Notes: generated by a model not told the origin, from the sequence alone. A stretch of 64,000 nt of DNA from Actinosynnema sp. ALI-1.44 (GCF_001984155.1 NZ_MTQO01000051.1:434001-498000); one strand, 5' to 3'. Positions 17,007-24,987 are shown, counted from the stretch's first letter. Numbers and translations: made by a program.

Positions 17007-18542
17007 ATGGACGATTCCCGCCAGAACGGAGCGCACGCGTCCGCGGCCCGGACGGTCTGTGAGATGTTCGACCACCAGGTCCGCATCCGCCCGGACGCCA
17101 CGGCCGTGCGGACCGCCGAGCGCTCGTGGACCTACGCCGAGTTCGGCCGCGAGACGGCCCGGCTGGCACATCGGCTCACCAAGCTCGGCGCCGGTCCGGG
17201 CAAGATCGTCGGGATGCCGATTCCCCGCAGTGCGGCCGCTTTGATCGGTCTCGTCGCCGTGATGCGGTCCGGCGCGGCATGTCTGCCGTTGGCCCCCGAC
17301 GACCCGCCCGCCCGCAACGGGGAGGTGCTGCACGACGTGGGGTGCGAGCTGACGCTGGCTCTCTCCCATGACGCGTGGCTGCCGGGCGTGCAGCTGTTCG
17401 ACGACCCCAGCCTCCATGGCGAGCCCGAGACGAGCGATGGTCTGCCGGTGCCGGACCCGCAGGACCTGGCCTACGCGATCACGACGTCGGGTTCGACCGG
17501 CCGTCCGAAGGTGGTCGGCGTTCCGCACCAGGGGATCGTCAACCTCATCCTGGCCAGCCGGGACGACCTCGACCTGATCCGCACCGACGACGTCGTCCTG
17601 TGGACGTGTCAGGCCACTGTGGACATCACGATGCAGGACTGCCTGATGGCCCTGTGCTGCGGGGGTGCCGTCGGGATCCCCGAGCCGGGCGAACTGCCCG
17701 CGACCCGGATCGTGCACGAGGCCCGCACGCTCGGCGCCACGGTGCTGGACATCCCGGCAGCCATGGTCGGGCCGTACGGCCGGTCGCTGCTGCCGCGCCT
17801 GGCCAACGCCGGGGTCCGGCTCGTCGCGGCAGGCAGTTCGCAGCTGGACGGCCGAGGCCTCGCGGAAGCCGCGGGCGACATGGTCGTGTGGAACTGCTAC
17901 GGCCCCACCGAAGCGTCGGTCGCCACCACGTGGTACCGGTGCCTCCCCTCGACCCCGCAACGGGCGCCGATCGGCAAGGCGATCCGCAACGTGCGCACCT
18001 ACGTCCTCGACGAGGAGCTGCGCCAGGTGCCGGTCGGCGAGGTCGGGCAGTTGTACCTGGCCGGTGCCGCACTCGCCAGGGGGTACCTCGGCCTGCCTGC
18101 TCGGACGGCCTCGGCGTTCCTGCCCGATCCGTACTCCGCCACCCCGGGCGAGCGGATGTACGCGACCGGGGACCGGGTCGTCCTGCAGCCGGACGGGGAC
18201 CTGGTCTTCCACGGCCGGTTCGACGACCAGGTGAAGATCAACGGTTTCCGGGTGGAGACCGGCGAGGTGGAGCACGCCCTGCTCCAGTGCCCCGGTGTCG
18301 TCGACGCCGTGATGCTGGTGCGCGAGGACGCTCCGGGCGGGACCGCCGTCGTCGCCTTCCTGACCGGGACGCGGTCGGCTGACGAGGAACTGGTGCGCCT
18401 GCTGCGGGAAAGGCTGCCCAGCCACATGGTCCCGCGGTTCTACATCTGGCTGGACGAGCTGCCCCTCAACCGGCCGGGAAAGGTCGACCGGGCCGCGCTC
18501 GCCAAGGTCCCGGTCGCCGATCTGGTTTATCGGGGCGGATGA
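17007..18542 (+). CDS. stand-alone NRPS adenylation domain
   Basis: A 511-residue A domain has no carrier or condensation partner attached. Motifs seen are AITTSGSTGRPKV, NCYGPTEAS, YATGD, FDDQVKINGFRVE and the catalytic lysine in NRPGKVDR. The strand that normally reads FDxSVWE is TVDITMQD, so it is divergent there. The code aligned by eye to GrsA reads D-I-Q-D-V-A-C-V-A-K. An aspartate at the 278 position is typical of domains that activate Lys, Arg or Orn. With an amidinotransferase and a guanidine-type N-hydroxylase next door, a basic or guanidino amino acid is a reasonable inference. The free carrier at 12538-12822 is the likely acceptor. Confidence 0.85.
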   Translation: MDDSRQNGAHASAARTVCEMFDHQVRIRPDATAVRTAERSWTYAEFGRETARLAHRLTKLGAGPGKIVGMPIPRSAAALIGLVAVMRSGAACLPLAPDDPPARNGEVLHDVGCELTLALSHDAWLPGVQLFDDPSLHGEPETSDGLPVPDPQDLAYAITTSGSTGRPKVVGVPHQGIVNLILASRDDLDLIRTDDVVLWTCQATVDITMQDCLMALCCGGAVGIPEPGELPATRIVHEARTLGATVLDIPAAMVGPYGRSLLPRLANAGVRLVAAGSSQLDGRGLAEAAGDMVVWNCYGPTEASVATTWYRCLPSTPQRAPIGKAIRNVRTYVLDEELRQVPVGEVGQLYLAGAALARGYLGLPARTASAFLPDPYSATPGERMYATGDRVVLQPDGDLVFHGRFDDQVKINGFRVETGEVEHALLQCPGVVDAVMLVREDAPGGTAVVAFLTGTRSADEELVRLLRERLPSHMVPRFYIWLDELPLNRPGKVDRAALAKVPVADLVYRGG

Positions 18543-18689
18543 CCACGGGCGACCCCGGCCGGAGGAGCCGGGCGTCCGGCCATGCCCATGACCCGAAATC
18601 CGGAAATCCCCACCAGCGCGAGCACTGGGACCACGTCGACCAGACCATTGCGCGCGACCGCATCAGACGGACCAGGAAGTGATAACACC

Positions 18690-19391
18690 ATGACAACCGG
18701 GGGAAGCAAGCCCGAGGAGATGGTCGCGGCACTGGGAGCGAAGCTCCAGGGCGACACGTTCTCCTGCGTGGCCGCGAAGACGGCATGGATGCGCGGGAGC
18801 GTTGTGCACCGCCACTTCGGACCGATGGGCGAGCCCGCGACGACAGACGAACTGTCGGCGGCGGTCACGGATTTCGCAGTGCGCCGTGACGACATCCACG
18901 AACTGCTCGCGACGTTCGTCGCCACCTTCGAAGGCCCGTTCGGCCTCGACGAGACCGAGTTCGAGACGCTCGTGTGGCAGCAGCTGCAGGGTCTGCACGA
19001 CCGGGACGTCCGCCGCTTCGCCTGGGCGGACTTCGCCGATTCCGACCCGACGTCCGACCGCTTCGCGTTCAGCATCGCCGAACAGGCCTTCTTCGTGGTC
19101 GGGTTGCACGCGAACTCGTCGCGGATCACCCGCCAGTTCAGCCACCCCACGCTCGTGTTCAACTCGCACGTGCAGTTCGAGCGGCTGCGCGAGCGCGGGA
19201 TCTACGGCCGTATCCGCACCGAGGTGCGGGCACGGGAGATGGCGCTGCAGGGATCGATCAACCCCAATCTCTCGGACTTCGGCGAGCGCTCGGAAGCCAT
19301 GCAGTACTCCGGCCGCGCGACCTCGCCGGACTGGAAATGCCCGTTCCGGCCGCACACCGACGGCCTCGACCAGAAGGAGGACGCGCGATGA
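18690..19391 (+). CDS. YqcI/YcgG-family (PF08892-type) heme-dependent N-hydroxylase
   Basis: The protein has 233 residues. The family core is clear: GLHANSSR (138-145), PTLVFNSHVQFERLR (153-167), LQGSINPNLSDFG (186-198) and QYSGRA...DWKCPF (205-219). From memory of the literature, members such as AglA (argolaphos) and GntA (guanitoxin) are heme-dependent enzymes that N-hydroxylate arginine or guanidine groups. ATG 18690 has AGGAAG upstream, and a longer reading to 18582 adds low-complexity text. The stop overlaps the SDR start (ATGA), and the amidinotransferase follows the SDR, so hydroxylation of a guanidine made in this pathway is likely. The exact substrate (free arginine, carrier-bound or peptide) is unknown. 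Confidence 0.85.
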   Translation: MTTGGSKPEEMVAALGAKLQGDTFSCVAAKTAWMRGSVVHRHFGPMGEPATTDELSAAVTDFAVRRDDIHELLATFVATFEGPFGLDETEFETLVWQQLQGLHDRDVRRFAWADFADSDPTSDRFAFSIAEQAFFVVGLHANSSRITRQFSHPTLVFNSHVQFERLRERGIYGRIRTEVRAREMALQGSINPNLSDFGERSEAMQYSGRATSPDWKCPFRPHTDGLDQKEDAR

Positions 19392-20149
19392 CGGACGGCT
19401 GGGTCGTGGTCACGGGAGCGTCCTCCGGCATCGGCCAGGCCGTCGCCAAGCGGTTCCTGGACAACGGCCACCGGGTGGCGCTGCTCGCTCGCCGGGCCGA
19501 GCGTTTCGCCGGCCTGGCGAACGACTTCGGCACCGACCGGGTGCGCACACTGGCCGTGGACGTGCGGGACCGGTCGGCCGTCGAGAGCGCCTTCGACGCC
19601 TTGGACGAGATCGGCGTACTGGTCAACAACGCCGGGTTGTCCCTTGGCCTCGGGCCCCTCGACGAGGGGGATCCCGACGCTTGGCGAACGATGCTCGACA
19701 CGAACGTCGCGGGCCTGCTCACCTGTACGCACGCCGTGCTGCCCAGGATGCGCAAGGCCGAGGCCGGCCACGTGATCAACATCGGGTCGCTGGCCGCCGA
19801 GTACGCGTTCTACGGAGGCAATGTCTACGCGGCGACGAAGGCCTTCGTCCACCACCTGTCGGCGAACCTGCGTGCGGACATCCAGGGCTCGGGCATCCGG
19901 GTGACCTGCGTCGCGCCGGGGATGGTGCGCTCGGAGTTCGCCCTCGTGCGGTTCGGGGGCGACCAGGACAAGGCGGACGCCCTGTACAAGGGCATCAACC
20001 CGTTGACTCCTGGTGACGTCGCGGACGCCGTCCTGTGGGCGTACGGCACGCCGGCGCACGTCAACGTGAACTACGTCGAGCTGATGTCGGTCGATCAGCC
20101 CTTCGGGCTGGCCCTTAGCCGTGGCACACAAGAGAGGAACACGCAATGA
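19388..20149 (+). CDS. YdfG-like short-chain dehydrogenase (3-hydroxy acid dehydrogenase type)
   Basis: A 253-residue classical SDR has the cofactor loop TGASSGIG (about 9-16), NNAG, and the catalytic Ser and YxxxK in NIGSLAAEYAFYGGNVYAATKAF. The C-terminal part (GMVRSEFALVRFGGD...HVNVNYVELMSVDQPFG) is specifically like E. coli YdfG. YdfG oxidises serine and other 3-hydroxy acids with NADP and reduces malonic semialdehyde. It is translationally coupled on both sides. In this pathway it may oxidise a beta-hydroxy amino acid or reduce a semialdehyde before amidino transfer; that is inference. Confidence 0.88.
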   Translation: MTDGWVVVTGASSGIGQAVAKRFLDNGHRVALLARRAERFAGLANDFGTDRVRTLAVDVRDRSAVESAFDALDEIGVLVNNAGLSLGLGPLDEGDPDAWRTMLDTNVAGLLTCTHAVLPRMRKAEAGHVINIGSLAAEYAFYGGNVYAATKAFVHHLSANLRADIQGSGIRVTCVAPGMVRSEFALVRFGGDQDKADALYKGINPLTPGDVADAVLWAYGTPAHVNVNYVELMSVDQPFGLALSRGTQERNTQ

Positions 20150-21180
20150 GCGCGGTCAGTTCGTACAACGACTTCGGCAAGCTCCAGGAGATCGTCGTCG
20201 GAAGCGCCGAGGGGTTCAACTTCCCGTCGATCGACAGTTCCATGAAGCACTTCTTCTCCCCGCCGCCGGGCTCCGAGTCGGAGGCGATTTCGGTCAACAC
20301 CCTGGCCAGGATCGTGGAGGAGACCGAGGAGGACCTGCAGGCACTCACCGACACCCTGGAGAAGTCAGGGGTGCGCGTGCGGCGGCCGGAGCAGGTCGAC
20401 CACAGCAGGCCGATCAACGTCCTGGACTGGAAGAGCACCGCCAACCATGCCCTGATGCCACGGGACTGCCTGCTGGTCGTCGGTGACACGATCATCGAGG
20501 CGCCCATGGCCGTGCGGGCCAGGTATGCCGAGACCTTCCCGTTCCGCAAGCTGCTGCGCGAGTACTTCGACGGCGGGGCCCGCTGGCTGGCGGCGCCCAA
20601 ACCCCAGCTGCCCGAAGAGACCTACCAGTACGACGAGGCCGGCAACCCGGTGCTCGGCGAGCTCGAGCCGCTGTTCGACGCGGCCAACATCATCCGGTGC
20701 GGCCGCGACTTGTTCTACAACGTGAGCAACACCGGTAACCGCTTCGGGGCTGCCTGGCTGGCCCGGGTCCTGGGATCCGACTACCGCGTGCACGAGATGT
20801 CGATCTGCGACGACCACGTCGGTACGACGATTCATGTGCTCAAGCCCGGTGTGCTGCTGGCGAACGCGGGCAGGCTGAACCCGGACCTCATCCCGGAACC
20901 GTTGCGCGGCTGGAAGACCCTGTGGTTCGACGACCCGCAGGACGACGGTTTCGGCTTCGAGTGGCCGCGCGCCTCCACCTGGATCGGCATGAACATCCTG
21001 TCCGTGGACGAGGAGACGGTCATCGTGCCGAAGGCGCAGGACGGGCTTGCGAAGCTGCTGGACTCGGCGGGCTTCACCGTGATTCCGGTGCCGTACCGCC
21101 ACGGTCGCACCTTCGGCGGCGGATTCCACTGCTGCAGCGCCGACGTGCGCCGTGCGGGCGAACTTACGTCTTATCTCTGA
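20146..21180 (+). CDS. arginine:glycine amidinotransferase-family enzyme
   Basis: This 344-residue amidinotransferase has a complete catalytic set: FDAAN (D178), DDHVGTTIH (H224) and the nucleophile cysteine C329 in GGGFHCCSADVRR, as in GATM and StrB-type enzymes. The family moves the amidino group of L-arginine onto an amine through a covalent amidino-cysteine, making a guanidine and ornithine. The length is normal. The ATG overlaps the SDR stop (ATGA). The acceptor is unknown. Paired with the YqcI/YcgG hydroxylase it implies that the product carries a guanidine, possibly N-hydroxylated. Confidence 0.92.
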   Translation: MSAVSSYNDFGKLQEIVVGSAEGFNFPSIDSSMKHFFSPPPGSESEAISVNTLARIVEETEEDLQALTDTLEKSGVRVRRPEQVDHSRPINVLDWKSTANHALMPRDCLLVVGDTIIEAPMAVRARYAETFPFRKLLREYFDGGARWLAAPKPQLPEETYQYDEAGNPVLGELEPLFDAANIIRCGRDLFYNVSNTGNRFGAAWLARVLGSDYRVHEMSICDDHVGTTIHVLKPGVLLANAGRLNPDLIPEPLRGWKTLWFDDPQDDGFGFEWPRASTWIGMNILSVDEETVIVPKAQDGLAKLLDSAGFTVIPVPYRHGRTFGGGFHCCSADVRRAGELTSYL

Positions 21181-21189
21181 GGGGACACA

Positions 21190-21990
21190 GTGTCTGATGA
21201 GAGTGAACGCCCCCGGTTCGACGCCATCATGAGCCAGGGCGGGGACGAGATCATCGACGCGACGTTCCGCGGCGCCCAGAGCGGCGACGTCCTTGCGATG
21301 TACGAGCTGTCCAAGCCGTTCGTGGCGACGGGTGGCCTGATCGCGCGTGACCTCGAGCTGTTCGACACCGACGTCGAGGACTTCTACGTCGTGGAGATCG
21401 ACGAGGTCGTGGTGGCGTGCGCCGGGATCCGCCGCTTCACCGACCTCGCCGAGATCTTCAACGTGGCGGTCGACGGGCGCTGGCAGAGCCTCGGCATCGG
21501 CCGGTTCCTGCTGACCAGCATGCTGATCGTGCTGGAGTCGGAGGGATTCGCCGACGCGGTCGTCTTCACCAAGACGACCAGGGACTGGTTCGCCCGGTAC
21601 GGGTTCCTGCCGATGGACCCCGCGTCGCTGCCCGCCGAACGGCTGACGATGCTGGACCCCGAGCGGAAGTCGATACCCATGGTGCGGCCGACCGTGCAGG
21701 CCTCGGACAGCATCGACGCGCTGGCGTCGATCACCGAACTGCGGGTGCGGTTCGAGCGGTCGGGGGTGGAAGCGGTGTGGGACAACGGGTGCGACTCGCT
21801 GCTGATGTTCGCCGAGAAGAACGACATCGACACGGCCTCGCTGTGCCGCGGCGGGATGTGCGGCACGTGCAGCAGCGCGTTGAAACAGGGCACCGTCAGC
21901 TATGACGTGCGGCCGGATGTCGACCCGGGCGATGGCAGCATCCTGCTGTGCATCTCGCGGCCGGCCGCGAACGTGGTGCTCGACCTGTGA
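21190..21990 (+). CDS. GNAT acetyltransferase-[2Fe-2S] ferredoxin fusion
   Basis: The protein has 266 residues. Residues about 20-150 form a GNAT domain (FYVVEIDEVVVACAGIRRF, acetyl-CoA loop QSLGIGR at 99-105, FARYGF). Residues about 180-266 form a plant-type ferredoxin domain with cluster ligands C219, C224 and C227 (LCRGGMCGTC) and C254 (ILLCISRP). The ferredoxin half is like those at the ends of flavodoxin/oxygenase reductases. Joining the two is unusual. The start is GTG 21190 after AGGGGAC, and the stop overlaps the MOSC start (GTGA). The ferredoxin part probably serves the MOSC protein, or the heme hydroxylase. The GNAT part could acylate an amine of the product or precursor. Confidence 0.85.
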   Translation: MSDESERPRFDAIMSQGGDEIIDATFRGAQSGDVLAMYELSKPFVATGGLIARDLELFDTDVEDFYVVEIDEVVVACAGIRRFTDLAEIFNVAVDGRWQSLGIGRFLLTSMLIVLESEGFADAVVFTKTTRDWFARYGFLPMDPASLPAERLTMLDPERKSIPMVRPTVQASDSIDALASITELRVRFERSGVEAVWDNGCDSLLMFAEKNDIDTASLCRGGMCGTCSSALKQGTVSYDVRPDVDPGDGSILLCISRPAANVVLDL

Positions 21991-22802
21991 GCCCGCCTGC
22001 AGTAGCGGAGTTGTGGCGTTACCCGGTGAAGTCGATGGGCGGCGAGCGGGTCACCGAGCTCGTGCTCGACCACGGGGTGGTGGGAGATCGCGCGTTCGCT
22101 GTCGTCGCGGTCGCCACCGGCCGGGTACTGACGGCCAAGCGCGTGCCCCAACTGCTCGACGCCTCGGCGCGCTGGCTCGGCTCGGCGGTGGAGATCACCT
22201 TGCCTGGCGGGCCGACCGTCCACAGTGACGACCGGGACGCGGACGCCGCCATCAGCCGGTGGCTGGGCCAGGCGGTGCGGCTGGACCGGCCCGCCGGTCG
22301 CGCGGTCGCGGTGGAGGAGTACCAGGGCGACCCGGACGGGTCCGGCGAACTGGACACCTTCGACCTGCCGGCGTGGGGGTTCGTCGACGAGGCACCGGTG
22401 CACCTGCTGAGCAGGGACTCGCTCCAGCAGGCGCAGCGGTGGTACCCCGGCGGTGACTGGGACCTGCGCCGGTTCCGGCCCAACATCGTGCTCACGTCGG
22501 CCACCCCTGATCTCGATCGGGCCACCACCCTGTCCGCCAGGTCCGGCGAAGGCACCGTGGGCGACGAACTGCAGATCGGCCGGGTCATCGTCGAGGTGAC
22601 AAGCCTCTGCAAACGGTGCGTCATGGTGACGCAGCCGCAGCGCGGCCTGCCCAAGGACCGCGAGGTGCTGCGCTCGATCATCAGCCGGGCCGGTGCCGAG
22701 TTCGGGACGTACGCCGAGGTGCGCCGCCCTGGCGCGGTGCGCTGCGGCGACCCCGTGACCGTGCTGGTCGCGGTTCAAGCCAACAAGGAGAGGACACACT
22801 GA
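21987..22802 (+). CDS. MOSC-domain protein of the YcbX/mARC type
   Basis: The 271-residue protein has an N-terminal MOSC beta-barrel domain (ELWRYPVKSMGGERV), followed by the MOSC core with RRFRPNIV (161-168) and SLCKRC, where C211 aligns with the molybdenum-ligating cysteine. The ferredoxin domain that E. coli YcbX carries at its C terminus is missing, but the coupled gene just upstream ends in one. mARC and YcbX are molybdenum-cofactor enzymes that reduce N-hydroxylated compounds, including N-hydroxyguanidines and amidoximes. Here it may trim an N-hydroxyl in biosynthesis or detoxify the product. GTG 21987 is chosen from the GTGA overlap. The upstream extension has no family similarity. Confidence 0.85.
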   Translation: MSPPAVAELWRYPVKSMGGERVTELVLDHGVVGDRAFAVVAVATGRVLTAKRVPQLLDASARWLGSAVEITLPGGPTVHSDDRDADAAISRWLGQAVRLDRPAGRAVAVEEYQGDPDGSGELDTFDLPAWGFVDEAPVHLLSRDSLQQAQRWYPGGDWDLRRFRPNIVLTSATPDLDRATTLSARSGEGTVGDELQIGRVIVEVTSLCKRCVMVTQPQRGLPKDREVLRSIISRAGAEFGTYAEVRRPGAVRCGDPVTVLVAVQANKERTH

Positions 22803-22873
22803 CAACGACGACGGACTCGCTGGCCCTGTCGGATCGGCATGCCGTCGGTGGGGGCGTGGGTCTTGCCGTTTGA
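22799..22873 (+). pseudogene. possible relic of a further operon gene with a CTG start
   Basis: AAGGAG at 22785-22790 lies inside the MOSC gene end. Eight bases later CTG 22799-22801 overlaps the MOSC stop and opens a 24-codon frame (LTTTTDSLALSDRHAV...) that ends at TGA 22871-22873. This is the same coupled layout as the genes upstream. It looks like the 5' end of a lost gene whose ATG mutated, though a chance frame or a true CTG-started peptide cannot be excluded. Confidence 0.3.
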
Positions 22874-22877
22874 TGGC

Positions 22878-22931
22878 CCAGGTGAAGGTTCCTTCCTGGC
22901 CCGGTCAGCTTGACCGCAGGCGCGGCGGTCA
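22878..22931. terminator. hairpins between convergent genes
   Basis: Two inverted repeats sit between the end of the biosynthetic operon and the end of the minus-strand MerR gene. One is CCAGG..AAGG/CCTTCCTGG (22878-22899, with a 2-base bulge). The other is the perfect TGACCGC/GCGGTCA (22911-22917 and 22925-22931). They probably form a bidirectional terminator. Confidence 0.5.
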
Positions 22932-23002
22932 GGTCGACGGGTGCCAGGGTCGAACTGGTCTTCAGCTGGGCCACGGCGGCGTTCGCACGGCACAACGCGC
23001 CG

Positions 23003-23821
23003 TCACTGGTCCGGGATGGGTATGCCCGCGGAGCGCAGTCTCGCCTCGACGAGCGCGTTGAGCCGTGTCCAGGCCGCCGATGTGTGATCCTCGCGGTGGT
23101 GGTTGATCAGCCCGTACAGCGCTGTGGCGTCGGGCGTGGGGGGCTGGAAGCCAGCCGGTACCGCCAGCAGTTCGCGGTTGGCCAGCAGGTTGTCGGCCAG
23201 CGCGGACGCCAGTTCGTCGATCCGGGGGTCGTCCGGGTCCCAGGACCGCGCGTCCCAGCCGCGTCGGGTCAGGTCGACGAACTGGGCGTCGCCGAGCCGG
23301 TGGTCGAGTTGGGTCAGGAAGATGTCGAGGAACTCCGGTGCCAGCGCCCTGGCCAGCACCATGGCTTCCCGCTGGCCGGCCACGTAGTCGGGACTGAAGC
23401 CGAGGTCGGTGAGCCGGTCCAGGGTGGCGAGGGCGCGCTCGGTCAGCAGGAGCCGGTCGCCGTCGGCGAGCCGTCGTAGTGTGTCGCGCCGGGCGATCAG
23501 GTCGTCGATCCGTTCGGTGAGGCGTTGTTCGACATCGGTGAGGGTGGCCGCGAACTGCTCGGCGTCGGCGTCGAGCAGCGGCCCGACCTCGGCCAGCGGT
23601 ACCCCGGCGGCGGCCAGGGTCCGGGCCTGGATCAGCCGCAGCAGTTCGGCCGATCCGTACCGCCGGTAGCCGGAGGTGTCGCGTCGCGGTTCGTCGAGCA
23701 GCCCGTGTCGGTGGTAGTGCCGCACGGTCTTCACCGTGACCCCGGCGAAGGCCGCCGCCTGACCGATCGTGACGCCGCCGGTCGTCTTCCCTGTCATCCG
23801 CCCAGTCATCCGCCCTGTCAT
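23003..23821 (-). CDS. MerR-family transcriptional regulator
   Basis: A protein of about 272 residues has an N-terminal MerR winged helix (TIGQAAAFAGVTVKTVRHYHRHGLLDEPRRDTSGYRRY) and the following dimerisation helix, then a long C-terminal region with many acidic and helical stretches. The start is ambiguous: three in-frame ATGs lie in a 12-base tandem repeat (23821, 23809, 23797) and a TTG at 23833. I use the first ATG. It is downstream of a DD-peptidase-like gene whose promoter has the 19-base spacer typical of MerR control, so it probably regulates that operon and itself. The C-terminal part may sense a small molecule; no ligand is evident. Confidence 0.85.
   Translation of the reverse strand: MTGRMTGRMTGKTTGGVTIGQAAAFAGVTVKTVRHYHRHGLLDEPRRDTSGYRRYGSAELLRLIQARTLAAAGVPLAEVGPLLDADAEQFAATLTDVEQRLTERIDDLIARRDTLRRLADGDRLLLTERALATLDRLTDLGFSPDYVAGQREAMVLARALAPEFLDIFLTQLDHRLGDAQFVDLTRRGWDARSWDPDDPRIDELASALADNLLANRELLAVPAGFQPPTPDATALYGLINHHREDHTSAAWTRLNALVEARLRSAGIPIPDQ
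23786..23821 (-). repeat. three tandem 12-base units carrying alternative start codons
   Basis: Read on the minus strand, three units begin ATGACAGGG, ATGACTGGG and ATGACAGGG in frame, encoding MTGR-MTGR-MTGK at the N terminus of the MerR regulator. Each unit supplies a possible start. Gain or loss of a unit would change only the N-terminal length. Confidence 0.6.
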
Positions 23822-23874
23822 CTGCGAGGTCAACCCGCCTGCCCTTGTCGTCGAGGCCGTTCTGCCTGCTCGGT

Positions 23875-24981
23875 CTAGTCCGCGGCCTGTTCGCAGAACA
23901 CCGCCTTGAGGAGCTTGTCCAATGCCCTCGGGTACTCCTTCGCCAGGTCGGTTCCGGCGTCCCCGCCGGTCATCGCGGCCGTCAGGGTCTTGCTGCCGTC
24001 GGGTGTGCTGTACATCAACGCCCCGTAGCCGATGGTGCTGCCGTTGTGGCGCAGGACGGTGACGCCGTCGCCCAGGTCCTCCACGAACAGCCCGAGACCG
24101 TAGTTCATCTTGGGGTGCGGCGTGCGCATCTCGGTCAGCAGCGGCGCGGGCAGGAGCTTGCCGCCGATCAGCGCGGAGAAGAAGGTGCGGAGGTCCTGGG
24201 TGGTCGAGATCATGTCACCGCCGCCGAACAGCAGGGAGGGATTCTGCCGGGTGACGTCGACAGTCTTCCACTGGCCGTCGTCCTGGTAGTGGTAGTAGCC
24301 GTGGGCGTGCGGCCCGGGAATCTCCGGCCGGGCGCCCGGCACCACAGTGCCCGACAACCCCAGCGGCCGCAGGATCCGCCGCTGCGTCTCCTCGGCGTAC
24401 GAGCGGCCGGTGATCTGCTCGATCAGCAGTGCGGCGATCGTGTAGTTGGTGCTGGAGTAGTTCCAGTCCGCCCCCGGTGCGAACAGCGCGGGCTTGGACA
24501 GCGCGAACCGCACCAACTCCTCCGGCTGGTAGGTGTGGAACCGGTTGTCCACCCATTCCTGGCCCGTCGAGGGCAACCCCGGCATGGCGGTTCCGCCGTA
24601 GTGTTCGCCGGTGTGGTTGAACACCCCGCTGGTGTGCTGCAGCAGCATTCGCACCGTGATCCGCTGGTCCAGACCGAACTGCGGCAGGTAACCGGCCACC
24701 GGGAGGTCAAGCCCGGCTTTGCCCTCGGCGACCAGTTGCAGCAGCACGGTCGCGACGAAGGTCTTGGTGTTGCTGCCGATCCGGAACCGCCCGTCCGCCG
24801 GAGGCGGTGCGGTCTCGCCCAGTGCCCGCACCCCGGCGCTGCCGACCCACTCGCCCCGCTGATCCCGCACGCGCACCTGCATCCCGGCGAACCCGGCATC
24901 GATGAACGTCTGGAGGGAGTCCTGCAGGAGCCTGTCGGCCGACGGAGCGAGCCGAGCCGTGGAAGTGATGTTGTTCGTCAT
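23875..24981 (-). CDS. serine hydrolase, DD-peptidase/class C beta-lactamase fold (S12)
   Basis: A 368-residue protein has the nucleophile motif SNTK (S70-K73). The second-motif region is WNYSSTNY, where the usual YxN is Tyr-Ser-Ser, and the third motif is HNG in RHNGSTIGYG. It resembles Streptomyces R61-type D-Ala-D-Ala carboxypeptidases but has no signal peptide from the chosen ATG 24981, so it may be cytoplasmic. The altered second motif leaves open whether it acts on peptides, esters or lactams. It shares an operon with the downstream MerR gene. The promoter is described at 24988-25018. Confidence 0.85.
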   Translation of the reverse strand: MTNNITSTARLAPSADRLLQDSLQTFIDAGFAGMQVRVRDQRGEWVGSAGVRALGETAPPPADGRFRIGSNTKTFVATVLLQLVAEGKAGLDLPVAGYLPQFGLDQRITVRMLLQHTSGVFNHTGEHYGGTAMPGLPSTGQEWVDNRFHTYQPEELVRFALSKPALFAPGADWNYSSTNYTIAALLIEQITGRSYAEETQRRILRPLGLSGTVVPGARPEIPGPHAHGYYHYQDDGQWKTVDVTRQNPSLLFGGGDMISTTQDLRTFFSALIGGKLLPAPLLTEMRTPHPKMNYGLGLFVEDLGDGVTVLRHNGSTIGYGALMYSTPDGSKTLTAAMTGGDAGTDLAKEYPRALDKLLKAVFCEQAAD

Positions 24982-24987
24982 GCGGCC

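Noticed and set aside
14018-17101. Minus-strand open frame of about 1000 codons opposite the C-A-T NRPS
   Set aside because: It is a shadow of the NRPS and MbtH coding sequence and is rich in Arg, Gly and His without any domain.
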